From Sphingomonas bacterium (GTDB lineage Bacteria; Pseudomonadota; Alphaproteobacteria; Sphingomonadales; Sphingomonadaceae), in the NCBI GenBank assembly GCA_028289965.1, contig JAQGKS010000228.1:1-32560 (forward strand): a stretch of DNA of 32,560 bases, written 5' to 3'. A program made the translations under genes and the position numbers. Under the pieces are notes generated by a model. The model saw only the letters and a program-made list of their open reading frames with translations. It was not told the origin of the DNA and searched no databases. Positions 10,380 through 18,185 of this stretch are shown here, in pieces. How positions within the stretch are numbered: position 1 is the first letter of the stretch; each line of letters begins with the position of its first letter.

Positions 10380-10811
10380 TCTGCCTGGTCGGTCCTGCTC
10401 GCCGCGGCGCCCGATGCAGACCGGCATGTTGAACGCGTCAACGGCGGCATGGGGGGGGGGGCGACTTGCTCAACGAGACGCTGTCCCTGGCACTTGGCCA
10501 AGGCGAGCGGGCCGTTCCACTAGACAGGATGAGGATCCTCTTGGCCGCAGCCGCGATCCTTCTCTCGTGGGACCCGATTGAAGTAACACAGGGGACAGCG
10601 GTTATCCGGAAGGTGGGCCTGTATTCATCGGCCCCGGTGGGCCGCAATCGCACCGATGATGCAGCCCGGACCAGACGGCTTCAGCGCGCTGTTCGCGCTG
10701 ACCATCGGCGCAAATCAATCGTCATGGCAACATGCCGTCGGACCGCGCGTTGCGGCTGGTGGCCCGCGGCTTCAATAGGGTAGATGAGGCCGCGCCGATT
10801 TCGAGTGGGAC
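10380..10811. other. Gene-poor stretch with an 11-G tract
   Basis: I see no recognisable gene. An uninterrupted run of eleven G lies at 10451-10461, just before a short open frame of no known family (10466-10783). The stretch includes the upstream region of the LysR gene. Confidence 0.45.
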
Positions 10812-11744
10812 GTGACAGAAGGGCCGCATCGCATCGACCGGGATTTTGCAGCGCGGGTCGATTGGAATCTGCTGCGGTTGTTCGTGGCGATTACCCGTGC
10901 CGGCGGCATCGGCGCTGCGGCACGCGCGCTCAATCGTCAGCAGCCGACCGTCAGCGCGGCGCTCAAGAAGCTGGAGGGGATGGTCGGCGCCCAGCTCCTG
11001 CGTCGAACGACGAGCGGCGTGGAGCTGACGACCGCCGGGCGTGCGCTGCTGCTGCTGTGCGAAGACATGTTCGAAGCTGCGCGCATGGTGCCGCACCAGG
11101 TCGCGCAGGCGATGAAGCATGTCGAAGGTTTGGTGCGCGTGCAGATGATCTCCGGGATCACCTCGCCCGACTTCGACGAAGCGATTGCGAGTTTTCATCG
11201 CCGCCACCCCGGGATACAAATCGAGCTGCGTGTTTCGCCATGGCGCGAGGTCCTCAGCGCGCTCGAACGGGGCGAGGTCGAGATCGGCGTCGGCTATGAC
11301 AGCGAGGTGCAAACGAGCCTGAGCTACGAGCCGTTGTTCGTGGAGGCGCAGCAGCTCTACTGCTCGTCGGCGCATCCGCTGTTCGGAACCCGCATCACGC
11401 AGCCGGCGAAGCTGAAGGATGAAGGCTTCGTACTGACGGGCGCCGACGAGCTGGAAAGCATCCGGCGCTTTCGCCATCGCTACGGCCTTGGCACCGTTGT
11501 CACCGGGCGCGCCGAGGACATCCACGAGGCCCGGCGTCTGATCCGCCTTGGCGTCGGCCTGGGCTTCCTGCCGGTCCTGGCGGCGCTGGACGAGGTGCGA
11601 GCGGCAAGGCTGTGGCCGTTGCTGCCGTCGGGTGCCGAGCCATCCTACGACATCTATCTGCTGGCTCGCGCGGTGAAGATGCGGGACACGCCCACCCAAT
11701 TGTTCCTGGATGAAGTGACCCGGCGCCTGCGGGCGCGGCAGTAG
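10812..11744 (+). CDS. LysR-family transcriptional regulator
   Basis: The 310-residue protein has an N-terminal winged helix-turn-helix (about residues 17-76: WNLLRLFVAITRAGGIGAAARAL, then QPTVSAALKKLE and LLRRTTSGVELTTAGRALL), and a LysR substrate-binding domain of two alpha/beta lobes from about residue 100. Translation begins at a GTG; nearby ATGs would cut into the HTH. LysR proteins bind a small effector and act at T-N11-A palindromes. Such a palindrome, ATAGATCAAATCTAT, lies just after its stop and a related half-site follows 60 bp later, both upstream of the beta-propeller gene on the same strand. So the downstream gene is a plausible target, although LysR genes more often lie divergent from their targets. 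The effector is unknown. Confidence 0.93.
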   Translation: MTEGPHRIDRDFAARVDWNLLRLFVAITRAGGIGAAARALNRQQPTVSAALKKLEGMVGAQLLRRTTSGVELTTAGRALLLLCEDMFEAARMVPHQVAQAMKHVEGLVRVQMISGITSPDFDEAIASFHRRHPGIQIELRVSPWREVLSALERGEVEIGVGYDSEVQTSLSYEPLFVEAQQLYCSSAHPLFGTRITQPAKLKDEGFVLTGADELESIRRFRHRYGLGTVVTGRAEDIHEARRLIRLGVGLGFLPVLAALDEVRAARLWPLLPSGAEPSYDIYLLARAVKMRDTPTQLFLDEVTRRLRARQ

Positions 11745-11753
11745 ACCTTCGAA

Positions 11754-11774
11754 GGCATAGATCAAATCTATGCC
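11754..11774. promoter_or_regulatory. 21-bp perfect inverted repeat, candidate LysR operator
   Basis: GGCATAGAT-CAA-ATCTATGCC is a perfect 9-bp dyad and contains a T-N11-A core typical of LysR boxes. It lies 9 bp after the LysR stop and 217 bp before the beta-propeller gene. It could instead be a terminator hairpin, but no clear T-run follows. Confidence 0.5.
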
Positions 11775-11821
11775 CTGCATCTGATTTATCCTTCTAGCGC
11801 GATGGCCTTCCGGGCGGGCAA

Positions 11822-11834
11822 TCGAAGCTATGCC
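11822..11834. promoter_or_regulatory. Second half-site related to the LysR palindrome
   Basis: TCGAAGCTATGCC matches the right part of the palindrome (TCAAATCTATGCC, 11762-11774) at 11 of 13 positions and lies 60 bp further on, in the same orientation. Paired recognition and activation sites are usual for LysR regulators, but their spacing is normally shorter. Confidence 0.35.
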
Positions 11835-11990
11835 GTTGACACCAGCCCCCTCCGCCGACCGGATTGCACGAAGCTGGCGTTGGCATGTCGTGCGAGAGGC
11901 TGCGTTTGCGCTCTTCGCTGCCCGCGCGCTTGCGGTGGGCGGACGGGGTAGCCTGACTCCGCTCGAAGCCAGGAAGGAAGGACTGTCGAG

Positions 11991-12935
11991 GTGATGGGGT
12001 GTGGCAAGTCTTTGTTGATGACGGGATCCGCGATGATCACGGCGATGGGCGCAGCGCTGTCCTCGGCAGCGGTGGCCGCTCCGATCGAACAGGCACTGGC
12101 CGTGCCGGGCTTTGCCGACTTCTTGGCGGTCGACGGCGACGCGGTGTGGGTGACCAATGTCGGCCGCGTCGAGCGCTGGTCGCGAGCGGGCAAGCTTGCG
12201 GAGGTGGTGCTATCGAAGCCCTGCGGCACGATGGCGATCGCGGCTGGATCGCTCTGGGTTGCGGACTGCAAGGACCGCACGCTCAACCGCATCGACCTGG
12301 CGAGCGCAAAGCGAGTTGCCGTCGTCCGAACCGGTCTCGGCAGCCCGGACGGCGAGCTCAACGTCGTCAGCGGCGCGGGCTCCGTCTGGGTTTCAAGTGC
12401 CAGGAACCGGATCGCGCGCGTCGATCCGGGCACCAACAGGGTGATCGCGTCCGTCAAGGTGGCGCCCGGCAGCTATACGCTCGCATTCGGCTTTGACGCG
12501 GTGTGGGCGGTCAGCCTTGTCGGCGAGACCATCCAGAAGATCGACCCCAACAGCAACCGCGTCAGCCGCACGACCAAGCTCGGCCGGCAGCCGGGCTTCC
12601 TCGCGGCCGGGGAGGGCGGCGTCTGGGTGCAGGAGCAGGGCGACGGGACGGTCGCGCGGATCGATCCGGGAACGGGGCAGGTTTCGGGCCGCATCAAGAT
12701 CGATCCCACCCTGAAATATGGTGATATCGACACGGGCGGCGGCCGGGTGTGGCTGCGCACGACCGTCGGCCAGACGTTCGTCGTGATTGATCCCGCCACG
12801 ATGAGCATCGAGGCCCGGATCGGCAAGGCGTCTGGCAGCGGCGCTCTGCGCTACACGCCAGCGGGCATCTGGACATCCGCGCACGACCTACACAGCCTGT
12901 CCTGGTGGAGCGATGTCACGTCAGCCCGCAAGTAA
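11991..12935 (+). CDS. Secreted YncE/Vgb-like beta-propeller protein
   Basis: The 314-residue product starts with a signal peptide ending near AVAAP (about residue 31). The rest is repeated blades with the pattern (V/L)WV..., x-IDP-T-x-V and a Val/Ile-rich strand: DAVWVTNVGRVER, GSLWVADCKDRTLNRID, GSVWVSSARNRIARVDPGTNRV, DAVWAVSLVGETIQKIDPNSNRV, GGVWVQEQGDGTVARIDPGTGQV, GRVWLRTTVGQTFVVIDP. This is the YncE/virginiamycin B lyase-like propeller fold; no lyase active site can be assigned. Two Cys (CGTMAI and ADCKD) could form a disulfide. GTG 11991 and ATG 11994 are both possible starts after AAGGAAGGA. It follows a LysR gene and faces a MauD-like gene, which would suit a periplasmic redox or binding role, but that is inference. 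Confidence 0.8.
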   Translation: MMGCGKSLLMTGSAMITAMGAALSSAAVAAPIEQALAVPGFADFLAVDGDAVWVTNVGRVERWSRAGKLAEVVLSKPCGTMAIAAGSLWVADCKDRTLNRIDLASAKRVAVVRTGLGSPDGELNVVSGAGSVWVSSARNRIARVDPGTNRVIASVKVAPGSYTLAFGFDAVWAVSLVGETIQKIDPNSNRVSRTTKLGRQPGFLAAGEGGVWVQEQGDGTVARIDPGTGQVSGRIKIDPTLKYGDIDTGGGRVWLRTTVGQTFVVIDPATMSIEARIGKASGSGALRYTPAGIWTSAHDLHSLSWWSDVTSARK

Positions 12936-12948
12936 GGGCAGGCACCGC

Positions 12949-13554
12949 TCAGGCGGCACAGGCCTGCCTCGCCCGCCGCAGGCCTGCCATCGCGATCGCC
13001 TCCGACAGGTCGGCGAAGGAAGGCAGCTGGCCGGCCGCGACGAGATCCTCGAGATCCTCGCTACTGCCGACCGCGTGCTTGGCAGCGACCACGCCGTCCG
13101 GCCGCAGCAGGACGGCCACCGGCGTGTCGCTTGCCTCGAAGGTGTCATGTGCAAGCCGGCTGCGCGCATAGATGGCGCCGCTGCCGACCTCGGCAGCCAT
13201 GCGGGGATCGAACTCGTCCGCTCCCACGAAGACGAGCTCGAGCCGCCGCCGCGCGGCGATGCCGCGCGCCGGTTCGACCAGCGACAAGGATTGTTCGGTG
13301 GCCGCAGCCACGAAGATCAGCAGCATGCCACGCGATCCCGGCTGCGGCGCTCCGAGCAGCAGCGGCCGATCGTCCGCGCCAAGCGCGATCAGCAGCGGAA
13401 CAGGCGCGCCGACGATCGCGTGCCGCTGCATCGGCGAATGTTCGAGTGAGGACATGTCGCGCTGCAGGGCGCGAACCTGACGCATCAGGGCAGCCACGGC
13501 GATCAACAGCAATGCGGCGATCGTCCAGAGCAGGAATGTTGACGCGATGAGCAT
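12949..13554 (-). CDS. MauD-like membrane-anchored thioredoxin-fold protein lacking CxxC
   Basis: The 201-residue protein begins with one membrane helix (about residues 2-24, LIASTFLLWTIAALLLIAVAALM), followed by RQVRALQRDM. A thioredoxin-like domain follows (GSRGMLLIFVAAATEQ, RLELVFVGADEF, DTPVAVLLRPDGVVAAK). The layout matches MauD, the accessory protein of methylamine dehydrogenase maturation. In MauD the strand after the first beta sheet carries a CxxC; here the equivalent place reads AAATEQ, so the redox pair is missing. The only Cys in the domain is near the C-terminus. The ATG at 13554 begins right at the membrane helix, as in MauD; an upstream TTG would add 11 residues. No MauE-like or amine dehydrogenase gene is seen nearby. 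It is convergent with the propeller gene, 13 bp apart. Confidence 0.65.
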   Translation of the reverse strand: MLIASTFLLWTIAALLLIAVAALMRQVRALQRDMSSLEHSPMQRHAIVGAPVPLLIALGADDRPLLLGAPQPGSRGMLLIFVAAATEQSLSLVEPARGIAARRRLELVFVGADEFDPRMAAEVGSGAIYARSRLAHDTFEASDTPVAVLLRPDGVVAAKHAVGSSEDLEDLVAAGQLPSFADLSEAIAMAGLRRARQACAA

Positions 13555-13587
13555 GGGAAGGCGCTCCGGACGGTGAAATCCCCGCAA

Positions 13588-13604
13588 GTGTCACGGCGTG
13601 TCAC
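13588..13604. promoter_or_regulatory. Tandem GTGTCAC repeats, 10 bp apart
   Basis: GTGTCAC occurs at 13588-13594 and 13598-13604, one helical turn apart, 34 bp upstream of the MauD-like start and in the shared upstream region of the permease-kinase. This spacing suits side-by-side binding of a response regulator or other dimer. Evidence is pattern only. Confidence 0.3.
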
Positions 13605-13632
13605 CCGGACGTCGGGGTTCCACCATGCGATG

Positions 13633-13649
13633 TTTGACGTAGCCGGAAC
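13633..13649. promoter_or_regulatory. Copy A of the shared motif GTTTGACGTAGCCGG
   Basis: GTTTGACGTAGCCGGAA lies between the divergent MauD-like and permease-kinase genes. The same 15 bp, with the AA displaced by one extra G, occurs at 22481-22498 upstream of the TonB receptor. It is a candidate target of the response regulator encoded downstream; function is inferred from position only. Confidence 0.4.
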
Positions 13650-13926
13650 GACGAGGTCAAAGCCGTGGGAGCAGGGCGCGTTTGAAAGCCGGACCCTGCG
13701 CCCATCCCTGCGTGCAGATGGAACAGCCTTGTTGCCGAAAAACACTAGGCCGTGATGCTGCAATGCAGCATAAGTGGCTTGAGAGCGCCGCGTGCGCCGA
13801 TCCTGCTGGAGCCGCCGACCTGCAACATCGCCGCCCCGTCTTTCGTGCAATGCCGGCCCGATGCTTGAGCGGGACGGTTCGGCTCGGCACGGGCGCGGCC
13901 AAGTCGCTCGGCAGGCGAGCTGCCCG

Positions 13927-16900
13927 ATGAAAGCGGTTCAGCGCATTGTTGCCGATGAACGGCCGGACGGCTGGCTGCCTGGCCTCCGCAGGTTGGAAGA
14001 CGATGCCCTGCGGCAGGTCGCGCCATCCGCGCGGCGCTGGTCGATCCCGACGGTCGGCGGCACGGCGTTTGGGGCGGCCAGCTTCCTCGCCTTCGAGGCG
14101 ATCGGGGCGACGCTGACAATCCGCTACGGCTTCGCCAGCACGGCCGCCGCGACAGCCGTGGCGATGCTGACGATGTTCGCGATCGGGCTTCCGATCGCAT
14201 TCCATGCGGCCCGGGCGGGGCTGACCAGCGATCTGCTCACCCGCGGCGCGGGCTTCGGCTATCTCGGCGCCACGATCCCGTCCCTGATCCGGGCCAGCTT
14301 CACGCTCGTGCTGTTCGCGATTGACGCGAGCATTCTGTCGGGCGCGCTCAACCTGCTGGTGGGCATGCCGTTGTGGGCCGCGCACCTGCTGAGCAGCCTG
14401 ATCGTGATCCCGGCCGCGATCTATGGGATGGCGGCGCTGACGCGCGTGCAGATTGCGACGCAGCCGATATGGCTGGCGCTTCAGATCGCGCCGATCCTTT
14501 ATCTGCTGCTGTCCCCGCACGCGCTGCAAGGTGGGTCGGATGGTGCCGCGGGCGCGGGCAGCGGCGGCGTCGCGCTACTGCCGTTCGGGCTAGCGATGTC
14601 GGTGCTGTTGTCGCTGCTTCCGCAGATCGCGAGCCAGGCGGACACGCTCCGCTTCCTGCCGGCGCCGACCCAGGGGCGGAGATGGCGCTGGTGGGCCGCG
14701 CTGATCGTCGGCGGGCCCGGATGGGTCTTCGCCGGCGGGGTCAAGCTGATGCTTGGATCGGCACTGGCTCTGTTCGCGATCAAGCAAGGCCTCGACGCCA
14801 ACGATCCGGCGGCGATGTTCCACGGCGTCTACCGCGAGATGGTGCCCTCGCCGGCCGTGGCGCTCGCGCTTACCGGCATCCTCATCTTCGTTTGCCAGCT
14901 CCGGGCCAATGCCGCCAACGCCTATTCCGGCTCGATAGCATGGTCGAACGTCTTCTCGCGCCTGACGCACGCGCATCCCGGGCGCGGGGTATGGCTGCTG
15001 GCCAATGTGGCGCTGGCCTTCGTGCTGATGAATGTGGGCACGTTGCGTGCCATCGAGGGGGCGCTCGTTGCCCATGCGAGTTTCGCCGCCGCGTGGATTG
15101 GCGCGCTGGCGGCACACCTGTGCGTGTCGCGGCCGCTGGGCCTCGCGCCTGCCGAGATCGAGTATAAGCGGGCGCATCTCTTCGACATCAATCCGGTTGG
15201 CGTCGGCGCGATGCTGATCTCGCTGCTGGTGTCGCTGCCGGCGCTGGCAGGGGCGCTCGGGCCGGTAGCGGCGGCGTTTGCGCCGGTGATCGGCCTTGCC
15301 GTCGCGTTCGTGGCCGCCCCTGCCATCGCGCTCGCCACGCGGAGCGCCTTCTACGTCGCGCGCACCTCCACCCTCCCAGCGGGCGCCACGCTGACCTGCA
15401 GCGGTTGCGGCCTGGCCTATGCGCGCGGCGACATGGCGTCCTGCCCCGCGCACGATGCACCGATCTGCACCTTGTGCTGCACGCTGGAGGCGCGGTGCCA
15501 CGACCTGTGCAAACCCGGGGGCCGCATCGCGGATCAGGCGACCCGGCTGGTGGCAGCGACCATGCCGTTCGCCGTCCTGCGGTCGCTGCCGCGCGCGGTC
15601 GGCCAGTACGCGATCCTGTTCACCCTGCTTGTCGGCGCGGCTGGCGCCATCCTCCACCTGATCTACCTCCATTATGCCGGCGGGCAGCCCGGGGCGGTTC
15701 GCGACGTGATCGGAACAACCCTTTGGATCGTGTTCACGATCTTCGCGCTGCTGAGCGCGCTCGCTGCCTGGCTGATCGTGCTCGCGCACCAGAGACGTCG
15801 CACGGCCGATCGCGAATCCGCGGCGCAGACGGCGCTCCTGCTGGAGGAGATAGAGGCGCACACTCGCACCGACGCCGCGCTCCAGAAGGCCAAGGAGGCG
15901 GCCGAGGCGGCCAGCGCCGCCAAGAGCCGCTACCTCGCCGGCGTCAGCCATGAGATCCGGTCGCCGCTGAACGCGATCTACGGCTATGCCCAGCTGCTCG
16001 AGCGCGACGGATCGATCCCGCCGCAGGAAGCGGCGCGGGTGATCCGCCGTTCGTCCGAGCACCTCACCAACCTTGTCGACGGGCTTCTCGACATCTCGCG
16101 GATCGAAAGCGGCGTTTTGAAGCTCAGCCGCGACGTGGTGCCGTTTCCCGCCTTGCTCGAGCAGCTGGTCGACATGTTCCGGATGCAGGCAGAGGCAAAG
16201 GGGATCGAGCTTCGCTACACCACCAGCGGCCGGATACCCGCCTTCGTCCGCACCGACGAGAAGCGCCTGCGCCAAATACTGATCAACCTGCTGTCGAACG
16301 CGATCAAATATACCCGCGAGGGCCACGCTGCACTGCATGTGCGCTACCGCAGCCAGATCGCGGAGATCGCGGTTTCCGACAGCGGCATCGGCATCCGGCC
16401 CGAAGACATGGAGCGGATCTTCGAACCCTTCGATCGCGGCAGCATGACGGAGGCAAAGGTCCAGCCGGGCACCGGCCTTGGCCTTGCGATCACCCGCGTG
16501 CTCACGCGCATCATGGGCGGCGAGGTGGAGGCGGAGAGCCGGCTGGGCGAGGGCAGCCGCTTCGTGGTGCGGCTGATGCTGGCGGAGCCCGCGCAGGCAC
16601 CGCCCGACACCGCGCGGCTGCGGCAGATTTCGGGCTATGAGGGCGCGCGTCGCACGGTCCTGCTGGTGGACGACGATCCCGCGCAATTGACGGTGCTGCA
16701 GGGATTGCTCCGCCCCTTGGGCCTAACGGTCTTCTGCGCGTCGAACGGGGACGAGGGGCTGGCGCTCGCCGCCCGCTGTCCCCCCGACATCGCGCTGCTC
16801 GACATCCAGATGCCGGGGATGTCGGGCTGGGAGCTCGCCGCTGGGCTGCGGGCGGCGCATGGCCCGGCGCTGCGGATCGTGATGGTGTCGGCCAATGCGC

Positions 16901-17268
16901 ATGAATTCGCCGCCGGCGGCGACGGGCGCAGCGCGCATGATGCCTTCGTGATGAAGCCGGTCGAGCTCGAGATGCTGCTGGACGTGCTGGCGGTGCAGCT
17001 GAATCTCGCCTGGATCACCGGCGGCGTGACGCCGCCGGCGGAAGAGGCCGCGCCGGTGGACCAGCCCATCGCCGGCGTCGGCCCCTACCTCGCCGAGCTC
17101 AAGCAGCTCGGCAAGATCGGCCATATCCGCGGCATTCGCGCCAAGCTCGACGAGCTCGAACGCGAGCTTCCGTCCAGCCGCCCGCTCGTGATCCGGCTGC
17201 GGGCGCGGGTGAAGGCGTTCGATCTCAAATCCTATCTCAAGATGCTGGAGACCCAGGTGGATGGCTAG
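13927..17268 (+). CDS. Hybrid histidine kinase fused to an NCS1-type permease domain
   Basis: The 1113-residue protein joins a transporter to a signalling chain. Residues about 20-475 are an NCS1-family nucleobase/hydantoin symporter-like domain with about 12 membrane helices; its start (LEDDALRQVAPSARRWS, then GGTAFGAASFLAFEAIGA) is typical of NCS1. A Cys-rich segment at about 491-528 (CSGCG, CPAH, CTLCC, CHDLC) could bind metal. Two further membrane helices, a coiled linker and a HisKA domain follow, with phospho-acceptor His675 in SHEIRSPLN; then the HATPase domain (NLLSNAIKYT, SDSGIGI, GTGLGLAI) and a receiver with Asp959 (LLDIQMPGMSG). It probably senses, and may transport, a nitrogen-rich compound and phosphorylates the regulator encoded next. 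The ATG at 13927 begins just before NCS1 homology; the frame extends further upstream without support. The stop overlaps the next gene by 8 bp. Confidence 0.88.
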   Translation: MKAVQRIVADERPDGWLPGLRRLEDDALRQVAPSARRWSIPTVGGTAFGAASFLAFEAIGATLTIRYGFASTAAATAVAMLTMFAIGLPIAFHAARAGLTSDLLTRGAGFGYLGATIPSLIRASFTLVLFAIDASILSGALNLLVGMPLWAAHLLSSLIVIPAAIYGMAALTRVQIATQPIWLALQIAPILYLLLSPHALQGGSDGAAGAGSGGVALLPFGLAMSVLLSLLPQIASQADTLRFLPAPTQGRRWRWWAALIVGGPGWVFAGGVKLMLGSALALFAIKQGLDANDPAAMFHGVYREMVPSPAVALALTGILIFVCQLRANAANAYSGSIAWSNVFSRLTHAHPGRGVWLLANVALAFVLMNVGTLRAIEGALVAHASFAAAWIGALAAHLCVSRPLGLAPAEIEYKRAHLFDINPVGVGAMLISLLVSLPALAGALGPVAAAFAPVIGLAVAFVAAPAIALATRSAFYVARTSTLPAGATLTCSGCGLAYARGDMASCPAHDAPICTLCCTLEARCHDLCKPGGRIADQATRLVAATMPFAVLRSLPRAVGQYAILFTLLVGAAGAILHLIYLHYAGGQPGAVRDVIGTTLWIVFTIFALLSALAAWLIVLAHQRRRTADRESAAQTALLLEEIEAHTRTDAALQKAKEAAEAASAAKSRYLAGVSHEIRSPLNAIYGYAQLLERDGSIPPQEAARVIRRSSEHLTNLVDGLLDISRIESGVLKLSRDVVPFPALLEQLVDMFRMQAEAKGIELRYTTSGRIPAFVRTDEKRLRQILINLLSNAIKYTREGHAALHVRYRSQIAEIAVSDSGIGIRPEDMERIFEPFDRGSMTEAKVQPGTGLGLAITRVLTRIMGGEVEAESRLGEGSRFVVRLMLAEPAQAPPDTARLRQISGYEGARRTVLLVDDDPAQLTVLQGLLRPLGLTVFCASNGDEGLALAARCPPDIALLDIQMPGMSGWELAAGLRAAHGPALRIVMVSANAHEFAAGGDGRSAHDAFVMKPVELEMLLDVLAVQLNLAWITGGVTPPAEEAAPVDQPIAGVGPYLAELKQLGKIGHIRGIRAKLDELERELPSSRPLVIRLRARVKAFDLKSYLKMLETQVDG

Positions 17269-18181
17269 TGACCCGTCGCGTACCCTGCTCGTGGTTGACG
17301 ACACGCCCGAATCGCTGAGCTTCCTCACCGATGTTTTGGAGCGTGCCGGCCATACCGTGCTCATCGCCAATGACGGCGAAGCGGCATTGGAGCTGCTCGA
17401 CCATATCATTCCCGATCTGATCCTCATGGATGCCATGATGCCCGGCATCGACGGGTTCGAGACGACCCGCCGGCTGAAAGGCGACAGTCGCTTCGCGGCG
17501 GTGCCGGTTATCTTCATGACCGGGCTGACGGAAACCGAGCACGTCGTCGAAGGGCTGCAGGCGGGCGGCGTGGACTATGTCCACAAGCCGGTGGTGATTG
17601 ACGAGCTGCTCGCGCGGATCCGCGTCCACCTGAGCAATGCGCGGGTGATGCAGGGCAGCCAGATCGCGCTCGACGGCAGCGGCCGATCCGTGTTGGCGCT
17701 CACCGTCGACGGCGGGATCGCCTGGACGACGCCGCGCGCCGCAGAGGCGCTTGCGGAGCTTTTTCCGGCCTGGAGCGCTGCTTCCGGCCTGCCGCCCGAG
17801 CCGCTGGTGCAGCCGCTGCGGCGGATGCAGGCGAGCGCGGCGGCGGACGTGCCCGCGACGCGGCTGGAGCTGGGCAGCGCCCGGCTGGAGGTCGCGCTGA
17901 TCGGCCGCAGCGGCACCGAAGAATGGCTGTTCCGGATCAACCATTCCAGCGAGGAAGCGGATGAGCGCGCGCTCGCCCGACGCCACGGACTGACGCTGCG
18001 CGAGGCCGAGGTGCTGCTGTGGATCAGCCGCGGCAAGCCCAATCGCGAGATCAGCGAAATCCTGGGCATATCCCCGCGGACCGTGAACAAGCATCTGGAG
18101 CAGGTGTTCGAGAAGATGGGAGTCGAAAATCGCGCGTCGGCGGCTGCGAGCGCGGTGCGCACGCTCGCCTCGGGATCATAG
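17261..18181 (+). CDS. LuxR-type response regulator partnered with the permease-kinase
   Basis: The 306-residue protein has an N-terminal receiver (acidic pair D13-D14, phospho-acceptor D57 in LILMDAMMPG, T87, K109 in HKPV), a middle region of no known family (about 130-235), and a C-terminal LuxR/NarL helix-turn-helix (LTLREAEVLLWISRGKPNREISEILGISPRTVNKHLEQVFEKMGV). Its ATG lies inside the last codons of the kinase gene, so the two are translationally coupled and form a cognate pair. The middle region resembles that of other regulators with an extra segment after the receiver. Likely targets are promoters in this cluster; the shared GTTTGACGTAGCCGG sites are candidates. Confidence 0.93.
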   Translation: MASDPSRTLLVVDDTPESLSFLTDVLERAGHTVLIANDGEAALELLDHIIPDLILMDAMMPGIDGFETTRRLKGDSRFAAVPVIFMTGLTETEHVVEGLQAGGVDYVHKPVVIDELLARIRVHLSNARVMQGSQIALDGSGRSVLALTVDGGIAWTTPRAAEALAELFPAWSAASGLPPEPLVQPLRRMQASAAADVPATRLELGSARLEVALIGRSGTEEWLFRINHSSEEADERALARRHGLTLREAEVLLWISRGKPNREISEILGISPRTVNKHLEQVFEKMGVENRASAAASAVRTLASGS

Positions 18182-18185
18182 GTTC

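Noticed and set aside
14590-16686. Open frame of 698 codons antisense to the permease-kinase
   Set aside because: Shadow of a real gene with strong GC codon bias; no domain is recognisable.
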